Shown here piece by piece: positions 38,004 to 50,620 of a stretch of DNA of 64,000 nucleotides; position 1 is the first letter of the stretch, and each line of letters begins with the position of its first letter. Below the pieces are notes generated by a model. The model searched no databases, was not told the origin of the DNA, and was given only the letters and a program-made list of their open reading frames with translations. The DNA is taken from the NCBI GenBank assembly GCA_947172415.1, contig OX359189.1, forward strand, positions 7,392,501 through 7,456,500, in the 5' to 3' direction. This stretch comes from Chondrosia reniformis. Taxonomy: Eukaryota > Porifera > Demospongiae > Chondrillida > Chondrillidae. The position numbers were made by a program, and so were the translations under genes.

Positions 38004-38126
38004 TTACGTTGTGATTAGCTGATCAAGGTCTACATTCAAGGTCTGACAGAGACCCTGGTACGTCCCAGACTGTGATCTCCCATCCTTGTGTTCTCCTTGA
38101 CAGGTGACGCCTTCCTTCCGGTACTG
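38004..38126 (-). other. Orphan coding-like exon, possible Ig-like fragment
   Basis: On the minus strand, an AG followed by 41 open codons reads QYRKEGVTCQGEHKDG, then SGTYQGLCQTLNVD, to a stop at 38004. It is more GC-rich than its surroundings, and two cysteines flank a SGTY motif, as in the end of an Ig fold. It lies about 200 bp beyond the stop of the NPAY receptor on the same strand. It could be an alternative last exon, part of another gene or a relic. Confidence 0.35.
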
Positions 38127-38332
38127 CTTGATTGTTCAAAGAGAGAAATCAAATTGAAAGTAAAATAATATTGATGGCACTACAGTATTCTAACTTTGAC
38201 ATGCAACTGTTTCTGTAGTATATAATATTATTATATTACATGCAAACTCATTATATATAGTATTCATGCATAAATTGTATGTACATGTCCTGCTAAGCCA
38301 TCTAGCTATAGACTTCTGTAAGTAACCACTAT

Positions 38333-41300
38333 TTAATCTAAAGTGGCATAAAAGCTTTCAATTGTGTTGTCATCCTCCCCTAGTTCTGATGCATGGTAGT
38401 CATTGGTTGTAGAACCTGCACAGGCAGTTTCAGTAGTGTTAGCCATTTGGACATTTGTAAGGTCGACTGGTTCAGGGACTAAATTATTGTCACTCTGTGG
38501 ATCAGTGATCCCATATGCTGGATTTCTGTCCAGCAGTGGGTCTGAGGTCTCATAGGCTGGATTTCTGTCTAGTGGCGGATCTGAAGTCTCGTAGGCTGGA
38601 TTTCTGTCCAGTGGCGGATCTGAAGTCTCGTAGGCTGGATTTCTGTCTAGTGGTGGATCTGAAGTCTCGTAGGCTGGATTTCTGTCCAGTGGTGGATCTG
38701 AAGTCTCGTAGGCTGGATTTCTGTCCAGTGGTGGATCTGAAGTCTCGTAGGCTGGATTTCTGTCCAGTGGTGGATCTGAAGTGTCGTATACATATGCTGG
38801 ATTTCTCTGCAAAGCAAATTCAGAAGAATTGTAGGCTGGATTCCTCTCAAGTGAAACTTCAGACTCATCATATGCCCATGTTGGATCCATTGGTATATTT
38901 GATAATTCATGATCACGTTCATTATCCTGATTGCTGTTAAGGCTTGTTATGCGTCCAAATTCTACATCATTAATTAAATTTAGAGAATTGCTTCCAGTTT
39001 CAAGAGGAGCATTGGCGACCATTGGAGCTTCTAAACGGTCCAAATGATCACAAGATTCTAAGTCACTGTTGTCCATGAGATCTCCATCCACTGATTGGAC
39101 AGTTTTCAACACATTTACTCCATTAATAGTGACTTGAGCACCAAATTGAAATTCTGAATGTATAATATGTTTACACATATAGTTAAAATATGTATACAAT
39201 TTATTTAGTACAATAAACATATACAATGAACTTACACAGAGGAAAAGCATTAAAGAAGCAATATGTATTCGTATTGTTACATTTAATATTGTGTGCCTGT
39301 TTTACAACATGATTATCATTTGAACATACTTTGTTTTATTAGTTTTCTTTCTCTTCTTTGTCTTCTCTTCCTTTTTATAATACATGCCACCCATAGTAGG
39401 TTACCAAGTCCAAACAAAGCAGCTGTTAGAGCCACAATTATCAAACCCACAAAGTAGTCATCATCTTTTCCTGTAGCTTAGATAAATATATATATACTGT
39501 AAATAATTACGTACAATAGCATATAAACAGGCTCTCATATACGTATATACGTATGGCATGAGACCCACAATTACTGAAATTAGTGTACGTATATATATAG
39601 AAAATGTTTGGAATGAAGATCAACTTGTATATATAGCACAATGGAAGTAAATGGCTATATAGAGAAGACCAAACATGCATGCAGGCAACATGCTGGTGTA
39701 GAATAAAAATGCATGTACGTATGTATTATTACAAAAACATCAATATTGTAGCATTTATACATTATATATATGATCTCTAGACTCAAATGATGCAACGAGA
39801 TGTACGTATATAGTAGGAAGTAGTTTTCCTGACCATGTCTGTTTCTTTCAAATGAGATGTTGGATATATATAAGATTCCATTATATTATTATGCATGACA
39901 TCATACTACATGCAAGGTGATAATAAAATGTATATAAATAGGGCGGCCAATTCCCTACTTCTATAAAAAGTATATGTAAATATGAACTGTCTTAATTTGC
40001 AGGACCGGGACAGACTAGACCTTCATGGTCTGAATGAACTAAACAAGAAGTATAATTCATACAAACAAAATCTACTTTTACTATCAAAATACTCAGTCTA
40101 ACTTAAAAATTGTATATGACCCAGTGGAGAAGAAGATGAAAAAAGGGAAAAAAGGAAGGAAAGACTCCTGTATCCTCATCCAAAGCTCTCTTCAGGTTTA
40201 GTTCCCCTATAGGCTTTTACAGAATAGGCATATAGCATGTAGGAAAATGGTATCTTAGATTTTTATATACATACATTATATGTGTGAACTAGTGTCTAAA
40301 TTCAGTTTCATTTGATTTACATATATTTTGCATTAGATTCTAACAAGTACTTCAGTTGGAGATTCAGGAAAACAAACTACAAACTGAGCTGATTACATTA
40401 ACGCTTTTTGTACTGTAAGTACAATGATATTGTAGTAGGATAATTATTTCTAAACTCATTAGCTTTGTTAATTACGTAACCCTTTAAAAGACGTAAAATG
40501 TCATTAAAATGTTATGCTATATTCACCATTCTAAAATTATTCGTATATACAGAGCCATTCAAGACAGAAGGGTCCAGTTCCTTCTGCAAACTTGAAAGGA
40601 AGAATTCTATATTATATTCTGTAGTCAGTCAACAAAAGTTAAAACTGTTGTTATTAGTCTGTGGAACAACTGAAAAGATTAATTGAAACCTTACATACAT
40701 ACATACGTATACATATACGTACGTATATTATATATTCAAATTTTGCATCATATCAGTACATAGATGGTAGTACTTGTAACAGTGACACTGTCTATATCAC
40801 ATAATTATGGAAAAGACAGTGATCATGTAAAATTATAAAGTTAACCATACAGAAGTGGCATACTGAACTTAACCGTACATGTACATCCATCACTTCTGCA
40901 TGTTTAGGTGCATCATCCCTACTTAATGATATCATGATGTATATACCTTATATACTTGTGTTACCTTTTCAAGATGTGCTATATAATCACTGACTTCTAA
41001 CTACATTATTCTTAAATGTATTTATTTTAATTTGTACTTGTCTACATTAATACATTAATTGGGGGCTTGCATGCCTTTTGTACTATACGTATAATAAGGC
41101 TATTGAAATAAAATCCTGTTCATAATGAATTGGAAGGGAATAACTCAATTAAAGAATTACATAGCTATAGTATAAAATCCTTGCGTATAGGTTGGCTCAT
41201 ATTGCAGCTAGAAAACAGACTAAGCAGCTGTAAGATGTTTTACAATTGGATAGTAGCAATATTGTTTTGCGGACAAGTAGCTGCTTATTACAGCACTACA

Positions 41301-43145
41301 TGTGCAAATATAGGTACTATCATAAGCACGAATTGTTTTATAATATAGTCTATCTATATACGTAGATGATATAGGGAACTGCACCCAATTATCCTTGAGA
41401 TGGTTCATCTTTTAGTATTTGAGCATCTAGAGAATCAGTTGATTCTTTTAGGATTTGGACGTTTCGACCCTGCATGGGGTCATTAGTTGCTGAAGGAGAC
41501 TCCCAGGGTCAAAATATCTGAAATCTAAAAGAACCAATTGCAACTGATTCTCTAGATGCTCAGATAAGCCTATTTATATATGTATATGAATAACCACTAT
41601 ACACATACATACTTTAAGATCATAAAGATCACCTATATCTTTCTATGGTAGTGGTTATCCCCATTTTGACTGTATATCTGCTTATATTATTATGTATAGT
41701 TATATACATAATGAACATGATATATATATATATATAAAGAATATAAAGAATATATAGAATATAGATAACACCCATATAGCTACATTATCTCATAGTTCAC
41801 TCTGGTCAGAAAGTTGGCTTGAAGTACAACAGAGAGAGGAACACTTGGCTCAATTGTGCTCCAAGAGTCTGTGCAAAAGGAACTTGCCCTTTGCAGAACT
41901 TTCTTCCAAACAGAGCTGGTTGCTATGGAGAAATATTTCATATCTACAATGAATTTGGAGGGTATGTCAGATCTGGTGATAGAGTAGGATTGTATTATCC
42001 TAGAGAAAAAAGATGGTTTGGCTGTCCTAATGGAAATTACTGTAATAAGAAGCCATGTCCGGGAAGACCTAACTCAAGAACAGGATTTGAAAACAGCCGC
42101 AAATGGAGTGGGTGTTATGGCGAAGTGTTTGGAATCTATGCTGTTAGGAGAGGAGTGGGGGAACCAATCCAGCAGTATGATTCTATAATGCTTTATTACA
42201 TTACACAGCGCAAATGGGTGAGCCTGGCTGGCAGACATACGGACAAGCGTACATGTCCAGGAACCCCTCCTCTTGCTGATAACAGGTTTGAGTCATGCTG
42301 GGGAGAAGTGTTCCAACTGATTCCACTGGAGTTCTAAAACTTAGGAAAGGACTAATGTGTACAGTTATGTTCTCATAGGACTGAGTGAATTGGTTCCTTG
42401 TACGTATATATATATTTAGTCATTATATATGGACAACCTGCTATTATAAAACAGTTAATCAAGTGTATGAATGATTTAACTTTGAATTAATGTGACAAAC
42501 TTGGTGAAAGCTATGTACACATGTACAGAGGAGATATTTCATCATGTACCACATGGCACAATCCATCATGTATATTGGTATATTATGTATTATGCAGGAA
42601 TACAGTACAACACTACGTATCTACATTATTAATTGAAAACATAGTGCATAAAATGTCTGTGTAGCTATACCTTCTGGGTTTATCCTGAGGACTACTGCAT
42701 CACTCGTTCTGTTGAAAGTATCTTTTGTTGTCAGTTCTACAATGTACATCATTCCATTTAGCAGATTCTCAAATGTAGCCACCAGAGGCTCTCCATCCAC
42801 TACTACCTGCTCTGTTACTAAACTCACATCACTTGCTAAGTATACCTCTATTCTGTAGCTTAGGAGGAGATGTGTAATGTTGACTCCATTCAAGGTAGAA
42901 TTCATTGTAAAGTTACTTGAATTGCTTTCCAATGGTGGCTGTGACGGACTGGAACTATTAGCAACTGGTACATTGACTTTTCCAGAAGGATCCCATAATA
43001 AATTTACTTCATTACTGTTTACTATAGCTCTTACTCTCTCTGGCGGCTCAAGTGATGGAAGTGAGTCTAGTGTGGCACCCAATCCTGTATTTCCAAATCT
43101 TAATAGCAGAATTTGAAGTAAAATCAGCTTAGAAGTAATCTCCAT
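38333..43145 (-). CDS. FN3 receptor with nine NPAY motifs in its cytoplasmic tail
   Basis: Exons 42671-43145, 39330-39470 and 38333-39153 join in phase to 478 residues. Exon 1 encodes a signal peptide (about 1-23) and one FN3 domain (about 33-158: ERVRAIVNSNEVNLLWDP, then LLSYRIEVYL and LNGMMYIVELTTKD) with several N-glycosylation sites. Exon 2 encodes the membrane helix (FVGLIIVALTAALFGLGNLL) and a strongly basic stop-transfer. Exon 3 is an acidic tail. In it NPAY occurs nine times (about residues 305-405), seven of them in a 13-residue repeat (DPPLDRNPAYETS) that is also a clean 39-bp DNA repeat. NPxY motifs bind PTB domains and can serve as endocytic signals; recruitment of PTB adaptors is inferred. 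The 3.2-kb intron 1 contains a complete gene on the other strand. No known receptor family was identified. Confidence 0.82.
38515..38800. repeat. 39-bp coding tandem repeat, seven units
   Basis: Seven 39-bp units (CTGGATTTCTGTCCAGTGG... on the plus strand) encode the 13-residue NPAY repeat of the receptor. Differences are few and mostly silent, so the array is kept uniform by recent duplication or by selection on the protein. Confidence 0.93.
40113..40270 (+). repeat. Interspersed repeat family R
   Basis: It contains the GTGGAGAAGAAGATG, GACTCCTGTATC, CATCCAAAGCTCTC and GGTTTAGTTCCCCTATAGG words in the order seen at 13918-14150. It lies inside the large receptor intron. Confidence 0.8.
41235..42337 (+). 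CDS. Secreted three-repeat Cys protein, nested in receptor intron; novel module
   Basis: Exons 41235-41313 and 41796-42337 join in phase to 206 residues. Residues 1-17 form a signal peptide (WIVAILFCGQVAA). Three repeats of about 55-62 residues follow (about 27-80, 81-142 and 143-206), each with the pattern VGLxY...RxxW..C....C...xCPG....GCYGEVFxIY. Repeats 1 and 2 have four cysteines each. Repeat 3 lacks the first two together but keeps CPG and CWGEVF. This suggests C1-C2 and C3-C4 disulphides. I do not recognise the domain. The gene lies entirely within intron 1 of the NPAY receptor, on the opposite strand. An extracellular role is inferred from the signal peptide and cysteines. Confidence 0.75.
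41421..41563. mobile_element. MITE/hairpin in the intron of the nested gene
   Basis: The left arm GAGCATCTAGAGAATCAGTT and right arm ACTGATTCTCTAGATGCTC are perfect inverses. The spacer carries a second inverted pair around TCGACCCTGCATGGGGTC. Confidence 0.8.
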
Positions 43146-44471
43146 TGACTCAATTTCAATCCTATGAATATGACAACCCTGGGTCCTTTACAAGGATGAG
43201 CCTTTTCTTATATAGAGTACTATAATAGAGCTATCTTGATAATAAATATCAACTATACGCTGATACACAGCAAATATGTGGTTAATCATGGCCTTTAACC
43301 CAAAAAGCCACCTAATTTTAAAACTACGTATGAATATTTCACTGATGCAAAACTTTAATTTAGTAGGAACTGTCTGATTTTGTTGGCAATGGAATTTATA
43401 CACATCCTCAACTGAATCCATATATCAAAATTCCATACTTCTATAGAAAGTGACCATTTTCATCCAAATTAGCTTATCATTATAGTTTTGATGGATTTCA
43501 TAGTCTATTGAAGTGAAAATGATTATAAAGTGTGAATTCTCAACACTGCCAATTTAACTAGTGTTTTGACTTCCTGAAAGGTGTCATGATAATCACAGTT
43601 CCAATTTATGCAGATTTCAATGGTTTCTTGTGCATGCACAAGGATGCAATTTTGGAGGAACTCATGCACTTCTAAAGCTTGAGAATGTGAGTGCAAAAGG
43701 TATCATCATATGATGTGGCCATAGCCTATTCATATTGTGTGTTTGTCAACTTACTGTATAAAGAGCATATACAGTAAATTAAAAACAACTGATTAAATAC
43801 CGTTAGCCTAATTTATATATGGATAAAAATCGAATTGTTACAAGAATCTTTTGCAATTACATTATAAGCCTTTAGTCTGTTTTTGTGCTATATACATATA
43901 CGTTATGTACGTACATATGTAGTAACATATGTAAGCTATGAATAATGTAATGCATATGGTTTCATCAGCCTACCTATGGTTACATGACATATCTTTTGAC
44001 ATTCTGGCTGTATGATAAATTAGTTATTTCAGTCTTAGAGTCTGTATTATCAAGATTAAACGATGTGCATATATATAGTCTTGTATACCATATTGCAGAT
44101 TAACACATAGATGTATACATAATTGTCCTCGTATTTATGAATTGTAGTAATGTGATATACGTATAGCCATATGCATTACATAGTATGCATATAAGGTTGT
44201 ATATTTGAAAATATAATTTTACATGAGGGATATATACTGTACACGTATGAACATAATGTATTATAAAGTATGGATGAACAATTGCATTTATTCCGATTCC
44301 TAGATTATCAGCTATATATTAGGATAATGACTGAAATGCCAATGATGACACTATATACCTTATAAGTGCATATATAATACATATAATAGCAGGCCACGCC
44401 CACAAATGTCACATATATAATAAGTATCATGGCAATACGTAGATCATTAGAAGCTTAAAAGGCACTGCAAG
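43146..44471. other. Intergenic between divergent receptor genes
   Basis: I see no supported gene in this AT-rich region. It separates the NPAY receptor (minus) from the Ig/FN3 receptor (plus), so both promoters should be here. TACGTA and ATATAT words are frequent. Confidence 0.45.
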
Positions 44472-44511
44472 ATGGTTTCTAAGAAATTGAAGGATGAATT
44501 CCTTTCACAAG
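44472..44511 (+). other. Possible alternative 5' coding exon of the Ig/FN3 receptor
   Basis: ATGGTTTCTAAG opens 13 codons ending at a good donor (CAAG|GTATAA). It would splice in frame to an acceptor at 44790 (CTCTATAG), replacing the first residues MLSI of the main model while keeping the signal-peptide core VLMIFLVLLNKAVGA. The unspliced ATG at 44778 is the simpler choice. Confidence 0.35.
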
Positions 44512-44777
44512 GTATAACATGAAGTCATTTGTATAAGGTTTTGTGTATGTATAATGTATGCCATGCATTTCCCGGCCCCTGTGATAATATATTACTCATG
44601 TATTTCTGGACTGAATAATGTGCTTAAAGGATAGTCTGCAAGGTATTCTTAACAATTTTAGTAAGGTTAAATTTCTTCAGGTAAGGGTATAGTAAAAACA
44701 ATATACATACATCTTATTTAATTCTGTCTCTCTATATTCATATAATTATAGAAGAATTTTAATTATATAAATTTCAA

Positions 44778-47700
44778 ATGCTCTCTATAGTTTTGATGAT
44801 ATTCCTGGTGCTTCTGAATAAGGCTGTAGGTGCCACCAGAAGTGGTGTAATCAGTCCTAATTACCAAAGAATAGAATCCATAACTAGCTCCAGTATTTAC
44901 AGTAGTGAATCACCAGCCCAGCTGTATGTGCCAGGACCACCTTTATCAGCTATCACGCTACCCATTGCAGATGATTATCAATTCTTAGAATTCTCTTGTA
45001 CCTTTGAAGATTTGCCTAACATCACCAGAGCTGCAATGACAGTTTATTCTAGAACAGCTGAAGGTGAACTTCAGAGAAATTTCCAGCCTTTCTTCTCTCC
45101 CAGACGAAGAGATAGTTTTGACACTGATATAGGAGGGGGCAATATAACCTTTCACCTCTCTTCTACTCAGTTTCATCCGATTGGTAATTTAGACGGCTTT
45201 GTAGGCTGGTATATCTGTGAGGCTCAAGATGATGCTCTAACTACAGTAGCTGTGACTGACAATGCAACTGTAGATGTAACCTGTGAGTATTGGACTATGT
45301 AATCTTATTCTAGAATGCTGCTAATTAACTACACCATATATTGCACTATTAAAAGTGAAGTGAAATGTTTTCACCTAATTACGTATATAAGAGTGATTAA
45401 TTATACCTATGTAGGAGAAATATTTGACCACATTTACCATTATAAGTATACACTTTCAGTTAAAATGTCTTACTATATTTTAATAGTGTATATAGATCAA
45501 AATTCATTCATATTGTGTATATTGTTAATTACGTTTTATAACCTCAGTATATATATTGTATATAACATTTATATTCTACTCAATCTAGATTTGCCTCATT
45601 TTAGTCCTGTTAATTCTACTGACTCTTTAAGGCCATACTACCTGGGGAGTACCTTTATTACAGAGGGCTCAAGCAGTGATGTTACCATAGAATATATCCT
45701 TCACGAGCCAAGACCACCAGTTGACAATGTCACCTGGATATTTGATAACCAGATCATCTCCAGTGATGATCTGGAGTATGTTATGACTAATAGAAGCATT
45801 CAAATTAGAAACGTAAACAGGAACGATAGTGGTGTTTATCAAGTTACTGCCAGCAATGCAGTTGGTGAAGGCAATATTGGATCAATGCTGATTGTCAGAT
45901 GTGAGATATACACATAGTCTATATATAGAATTATTGAGCAACTCAAAGGAATTTTAATTAAAAGATCAGCTATACATAATATATATAAAGTGAAAGTTAA
46001 ATTATTTTCATGCAAAATTTTAAGCACAAAATGCAACTCAATTATATAGAAAACTGTAACTGGCACATATATATATACGTACAATGCATTATATGTACTC
46101 ACAGATCCTCCCGAGTTTGAAAGTGACAATATAACTCTTCTATTCCGAGTTGGAGAACCAGTTTCTTTAAACTGTAAACCATTACAGGCAGCAATATACG
46201 ATATACCATTCTTTGATGATGGAGATTCTGAAGGACCAAATCAGATAGTAAGGCTTGAGTACAATTTTACAAGAAATGGAACTGAGATGGACCCACTAAA
46301 CCAAAGTCTATCCTCTTGGAGGGTCACAGCTAGTGCTACCATTAGTGATACTGGTGTTTATTCCTGCCAGGTTTCTGATGTTGTGTACAATAAAGATATT
46401 TTTATTGACATCCAACCTGAGTCCTTGGGCTTTGATTTCTTTAAATATTCTCTTGTTGTTTCAAGAAACACGAATTTTGAAGCACTCACAAGTACAGTGA
46501 ATTTCAATGTTTTGGTAGGAGGTACGTAAGTGTCGCTATCAAGTCAAATTATGCATATTACTATTCAGAATCTATATAAGGTGTATGTATGTCTAAAACA
46601 TACTCTTGGACATCCAATTATCCAGCTATCCATTCATTTATGTTAACAATTGCGATTGTTTTTTTTTTTCAGATGTTCCAGATGCTCCTGTTGGACTTGT
46701 GGTCACAGTTACCAGTCAATTATCAATTGTAATTACCTGGCAACCACCTAAGAATGATGGGGGAATTCCCTCCTCCCTCTACTATGATGTCATTATTATG
46801 GAAGGTCAAGCTGTTGTATCAAGACAGAACATTACATCTGGGAGAAGAGCAATATTTTCTGATGTTATTAGCGATAGGGAATATGAAATCTCAGTTATCT
46901 CAGGAAATATCTTTGGAATTAATCCACAGAATAATATATCTGTTAACTTTAGCCCTACAAGTTAGATTATACATATATACAAATGCACAGTCACTTAAGA
47001 CATCATTAAAAATACATGTGTTCATTTACGTACTTATATATGTAGGTTTTACTTATTTAGTTCTATAATGGAACTCTATGTACGTATATGCATCTCCCTA
47101 CAAATTTACCTATATACCACTACATACATACATCAGTAAAATTTTATAATTTCATCATAATTCTCCTTAGATGCAAAAACTCTGTTTGTTCCATTTGTTG
47201 TGAGTGTGTCCATTCTTACTTTGATGCTGGTTGTCACATTGTGGTTATTTACATTTGAAATGTGTGGACACTTCGTAAGACGTAAAAGAGGTCAGAATGT
47301 ATAAAAATCTATGTTTTATATACTTGCTATATATTTACATTAAAGCTGTGATATTTCAATTTATAACGCATGCATACGTATTCACGTACGTATTATTCCA
47401 AAAATACCAAATTTTATCATCTTGAAAGATGGCCTTATAATACCTTTGGATTGACATGAACAATATATGTGATATACTGATTCGATCATGTATACATATG
47501 TAGAGAGACGGTACAGTGGTTCAGGCTGTACTCAAGGGACTACTCCTACTTTGAAGGTCAACCCTTCAACTGACCTTTCCCCTTCAACCGAGACATCCTC
47601 TCCATCTGCATCCACTTCACACCATAACACCCACTCTAATCCTGAGGACACAATCTCTAATGAAGCACCTAATAACCTCTTGGCTAGAGACTTAGAGAAT

Positions 47701-47793
47701 GTACAAAGAAGTGAGGAGGAGAGACATATTGGACAGGAACAGGAAAACAATGCATCAGTTGCTGATTTGAATCACATTTATGAAGAAATTTGA
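44778..47793 (+). CDS. Ig/FN3 single-pass receptor ending in a YEEI motif
   Basis: Exons 44778-45282, 45589-45900, 46105-46521, 46673-46960, 47171-47290 and 47504-47793 join in phase to 643 residues. In order: signal peptide (1-18); a first Ig-like domain (about 40-168, ending GWYICEA); a second Ig-like domain (about 169-272, NDSGVYQVTASNAVG); a third (about 273-410, SDTGVYSCQVSD); one FN3 domain (about 411-507, VPDAPVGLVVTVTS, then ITWQPPKNDGG and REYEISVIS); a membrane helix (about 512-535); basic RRKR; and a Ser/Thr/Pro-rich tail. The last residues are HIYEEI: phosphorylated YEEI is the classic high-affinity ligand of Src-family SH2 domains. Each domain sits on its own exon with phase 1 boundaries, the usual pattern for shuffled extracellular modules. 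Ligand and family are unknown. Confidence 0.85.
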
Positions 47794-48910
47794 TATATTA
47801 TATCCATTGCAGGTATCTATAGAAGTGTATTTTTATAGGAAGTTAGACATAGTTTTCTAAATTATGAAACAAGAAAGTGATATGCTACTACAGCTTTTCC
47901 AGTCTGTTTGTATTTCTCCTTATTAATATCAACATGTATGTATGTATAACTAAATGGTGTTTTCAGGTACATGTATATGCAATATGCTTCACTGAAATTT
48001 TAACAAGAAGACATTGTAACCCCAAAAAAGTTGCTATTCAATTAGTGCATGCTCAGACACAAATCCTTCCAAAACATGTTATTGCATCAACCACTGTCAT
48101 GTGCTGTTACAGTGAAACAGTTGGACAGAAAATTGCTCATGATATAATCTACAAAGTAATTCTCTACTTATAGCAGTCACAGATAGGTCCTGTTTAAAGG
48201 ACATGTGCATAAAGTATGCACATTACATCACCTTTATATACAAGAATTAATGTTTGTTTCTTCATGTACATCCATTAATAAATGACTTTGGAGTAACTGC
48301 TTGATCTTAATTGAGATCAGCTGACTAACTGAAAATATCATGTGACTTGCATGTGTGAAGTTTCTAAATAAAATAAATAAAGGTAGGTTATACAGAAGCA
48401 AACAAGATAACAACATAAGCACATTTAGATTGCTTTATTAACACCTCATATGGGCCAGCACTGTAACCACTCCCCCAAATGAGTGTAGCCATAGCTACTA
48501 GGAACTATAATGGGCCCTAAATCAAGTATACCATTTAAATTAATCCAGGTCATTTAAAGTATTACTCTATCCAGTTACCATGGATACACAAGAAGAATAA
48601 AAACAAATAGATTATCTAAGTAGCTACAGAAACAAGAAAATTTTTGAACAGTTTTACAATTTACCTATTAACTAATGTCAAAGTTAATACACTTTAATAA
48701 TCTTGCTCAAAGGGATTGTAACCAAATAATAAGGCAAACTACTCTATAGGATACAGAGAACCTGCATGTACTACAAACTCAACTATGGCAGCTAGGAGTT
48801 ATTAATTAGTAGGGACTTGTAGATATACTAAATCTGGTAGTCCCATTGGAGAAGTGTAGTCCAGGTCCTTCACAATTGTTATACTCACTGCTGATTCCTT
48901 GCAAATTTAC
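47794..48910. other. Intergenic, no gene recognised
   Basis: This is the 3' flank of the Ig/FN3 receptor and AT-rich sequence. The short open frames (47877-48173, 48234-48422) show no splice support or domain features. Confidence 0.45.
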
Positions 48911-49391
48911 CTGGATCCAATACTTTCTTTCTTTCCACCTAAATGAGTTAAGCCAATAACTTGATGATCTTCTATCACTCAGTCCTTCTTTCTTAATTGG
49001 ACATGTTGCTAGGTAACTGACAATTGATTTCCATGACAATTGCTCTGTAAATAGATGAGTATACAGCAAATAAAGTATAGACTGCACAATACGCCATATA
49101 TGTACTGGCGTAATCAAATGTTAATTTGTACAAATTACTTTTTGAACAGTCTCACGAGTAAGTATTCTTACATGAGGTATAGATTGCTAGCACATAGCCA
49201 ATCATAATATTGTATTCTTATAGAAACAAACACAGTGGACTTCATTTCAAACGTCTATATACGTAGTTTGTATGATTCAAGATGACCTACTAATCAGCGT
49301 CGTTGGGGGCATGTACAACGCCAAAGAAGTTCCTCAAAATAAGCAAACGAGCTAGCAACGGCCATTTTTGGATACACAAATTGATTGAGCA
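48911..49391 (-). CDS. Possible small gene, minus strand (two exons), unidentified
   Basis: 48911-49044 is bounded by a strong acceptor (CATCTATTTACAG) and a donor (GATCCAG|GTAAAT) and encodes QLSWKSIVSYLATCPIK, then SSSYWLNSFRWKERKYWIQ. Upstream, an ATG in good context (near 49363) opens MAVASSFAYFEELLW. Joining the two in phase requires a weak donor (TGGC|GTTGTA). I do not recognise the product and cannot place its 3' end, so this is a fragmentary call. Confidence 0.3.
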
Positions 49392-49689
49392 ATAGCATAG
49401 CACAATGATTCAATACGTATGCATAATATCTTCGTTTCTAATCCATGATTCTTGTTAGCAACTACATCTGTATCCTTGATTCTCAATGTCCTGTGTTGTG
49501 CACGCTTGACATGTCAATTAATGTGTTCGCAAGAGTTTGTGCATTTATGTTTAAATTTAAGATAAATGAAACAATAAATTGAAATATTGATAACTTTAAT
49601 TGTTTATTAATTAAGCTATTCATGCGAGCTACTTGACATGCTACGATTTGCTTTGTTGGTTAGCCATGCATGTTTTCGAGTCCAAACTC

Positions 49690-50620
49690 AATAGCAATAA
49701 CAACTTGCTGAATAGGTCGGTGCATGTACTACATGTTGTCTATTGTTCTCGAACATGATCTCCAAAACAATTTGGTTCCACGATTTTCCGCCAAGTTCAC
49801 GATGTTTCCCGCCGACCATTTCTAATAAATAGGCAAGGAAATTTTCAGTCTTTGGCCTCCGGGCTATCAACTCTGGAGGTCTACTTTGGTGTTGATCGAT
49901 GCGAAAACCATTCTTGGAGTACGAGCAATGGTACATGCCTATCCGAAGGGTCATCGGTGTTCGTATAGTGGGGTGGTCTCTCTACCTATGGGTTAGTGCC
50001 TGGAGATGTATCTCACTATTAATCCTGCTTGTGTGTTTAAATTGGCACTTGCGGATTCTTGCTATACGACCCGTACCTGGAGGTTGGTGTGGTCCAGTGC
50101 CACTACGTAGTCGGTCAGGAAGCTATTGTAGGCTGCCACATCAGGTTGGTTTAGAAGAATTTGCATTTGCATTTGGAATTTTACATGCGCATGTGCTCAA
50201 TGTTTATGTCCTGCTGGTCATTATGTATTCTCTAATTCTTTTCTTGTAGTTCATCGATGGGTCCCTACTCTAAAGCAACCTGGCCGATCCCAATGAGCTA
50301 AAGTCTGTGTACAGTGCTTTCAAGCTGCGTTGTGTGCACATGATGATTCTCATTGGTGGGAGTTTGTGGTCCGCCAGGGTCGGGCTTGTTCTGTCCGTAG
50401 CGTGAGGCAGTGCAAGACTAGTAACTGGTCACAGGTCGGTCAGGTACGCCGGACCGTTCCCGAGCAACTTCTCTTACGACGCAAGTAGTGGAAGTGTCAA
50501 ACAGAGTTGAGAACCCGGAGGCCTTTTGGGGCACGAAGTACTTCTACCTCCTCGTGGTGTGTCCTGGGGTCATCTATCAGATGATGCAAAAAGAAGTACA
50601 GCAAATATCTGAATGGACTC
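49690..50620. other. GC-richer, coding-like but unresolved segment
   Basis: Composition is more GC-rich than on either side, and open stretches occur on both strands. On the minus strand, NSFLTDYVVALDHTNLQ ends at a donor (CTCCAG|GTACGG) near 50076, and RRPKTENFLAYLLEMVGG runs to a stop near 49688. On the plus strand, CVQCFQAALCAHDDSHWWEF and GTKYFYLLVVCPGVIYQMM occur in different frames. I could not build one model. It may be a decayed transposon or a gene with unusual splicing. Confidence 0.3.

Noticed and set aside
38515..38940. Plus-strand frame across the NPAY repeat
   Set aside because: It is antisense shadow of the 39-bp coding repeat. The minus-strand frame has the splice sites, membrane helix and motif.
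42671..43145. FN3 signal-peptide exon as an independent secreted protein
   Set aside because: Its donor joins in phase to the membrane-helix exon at 39470, giving a complete receptor. Read-through adds only a short non-conserved tail.
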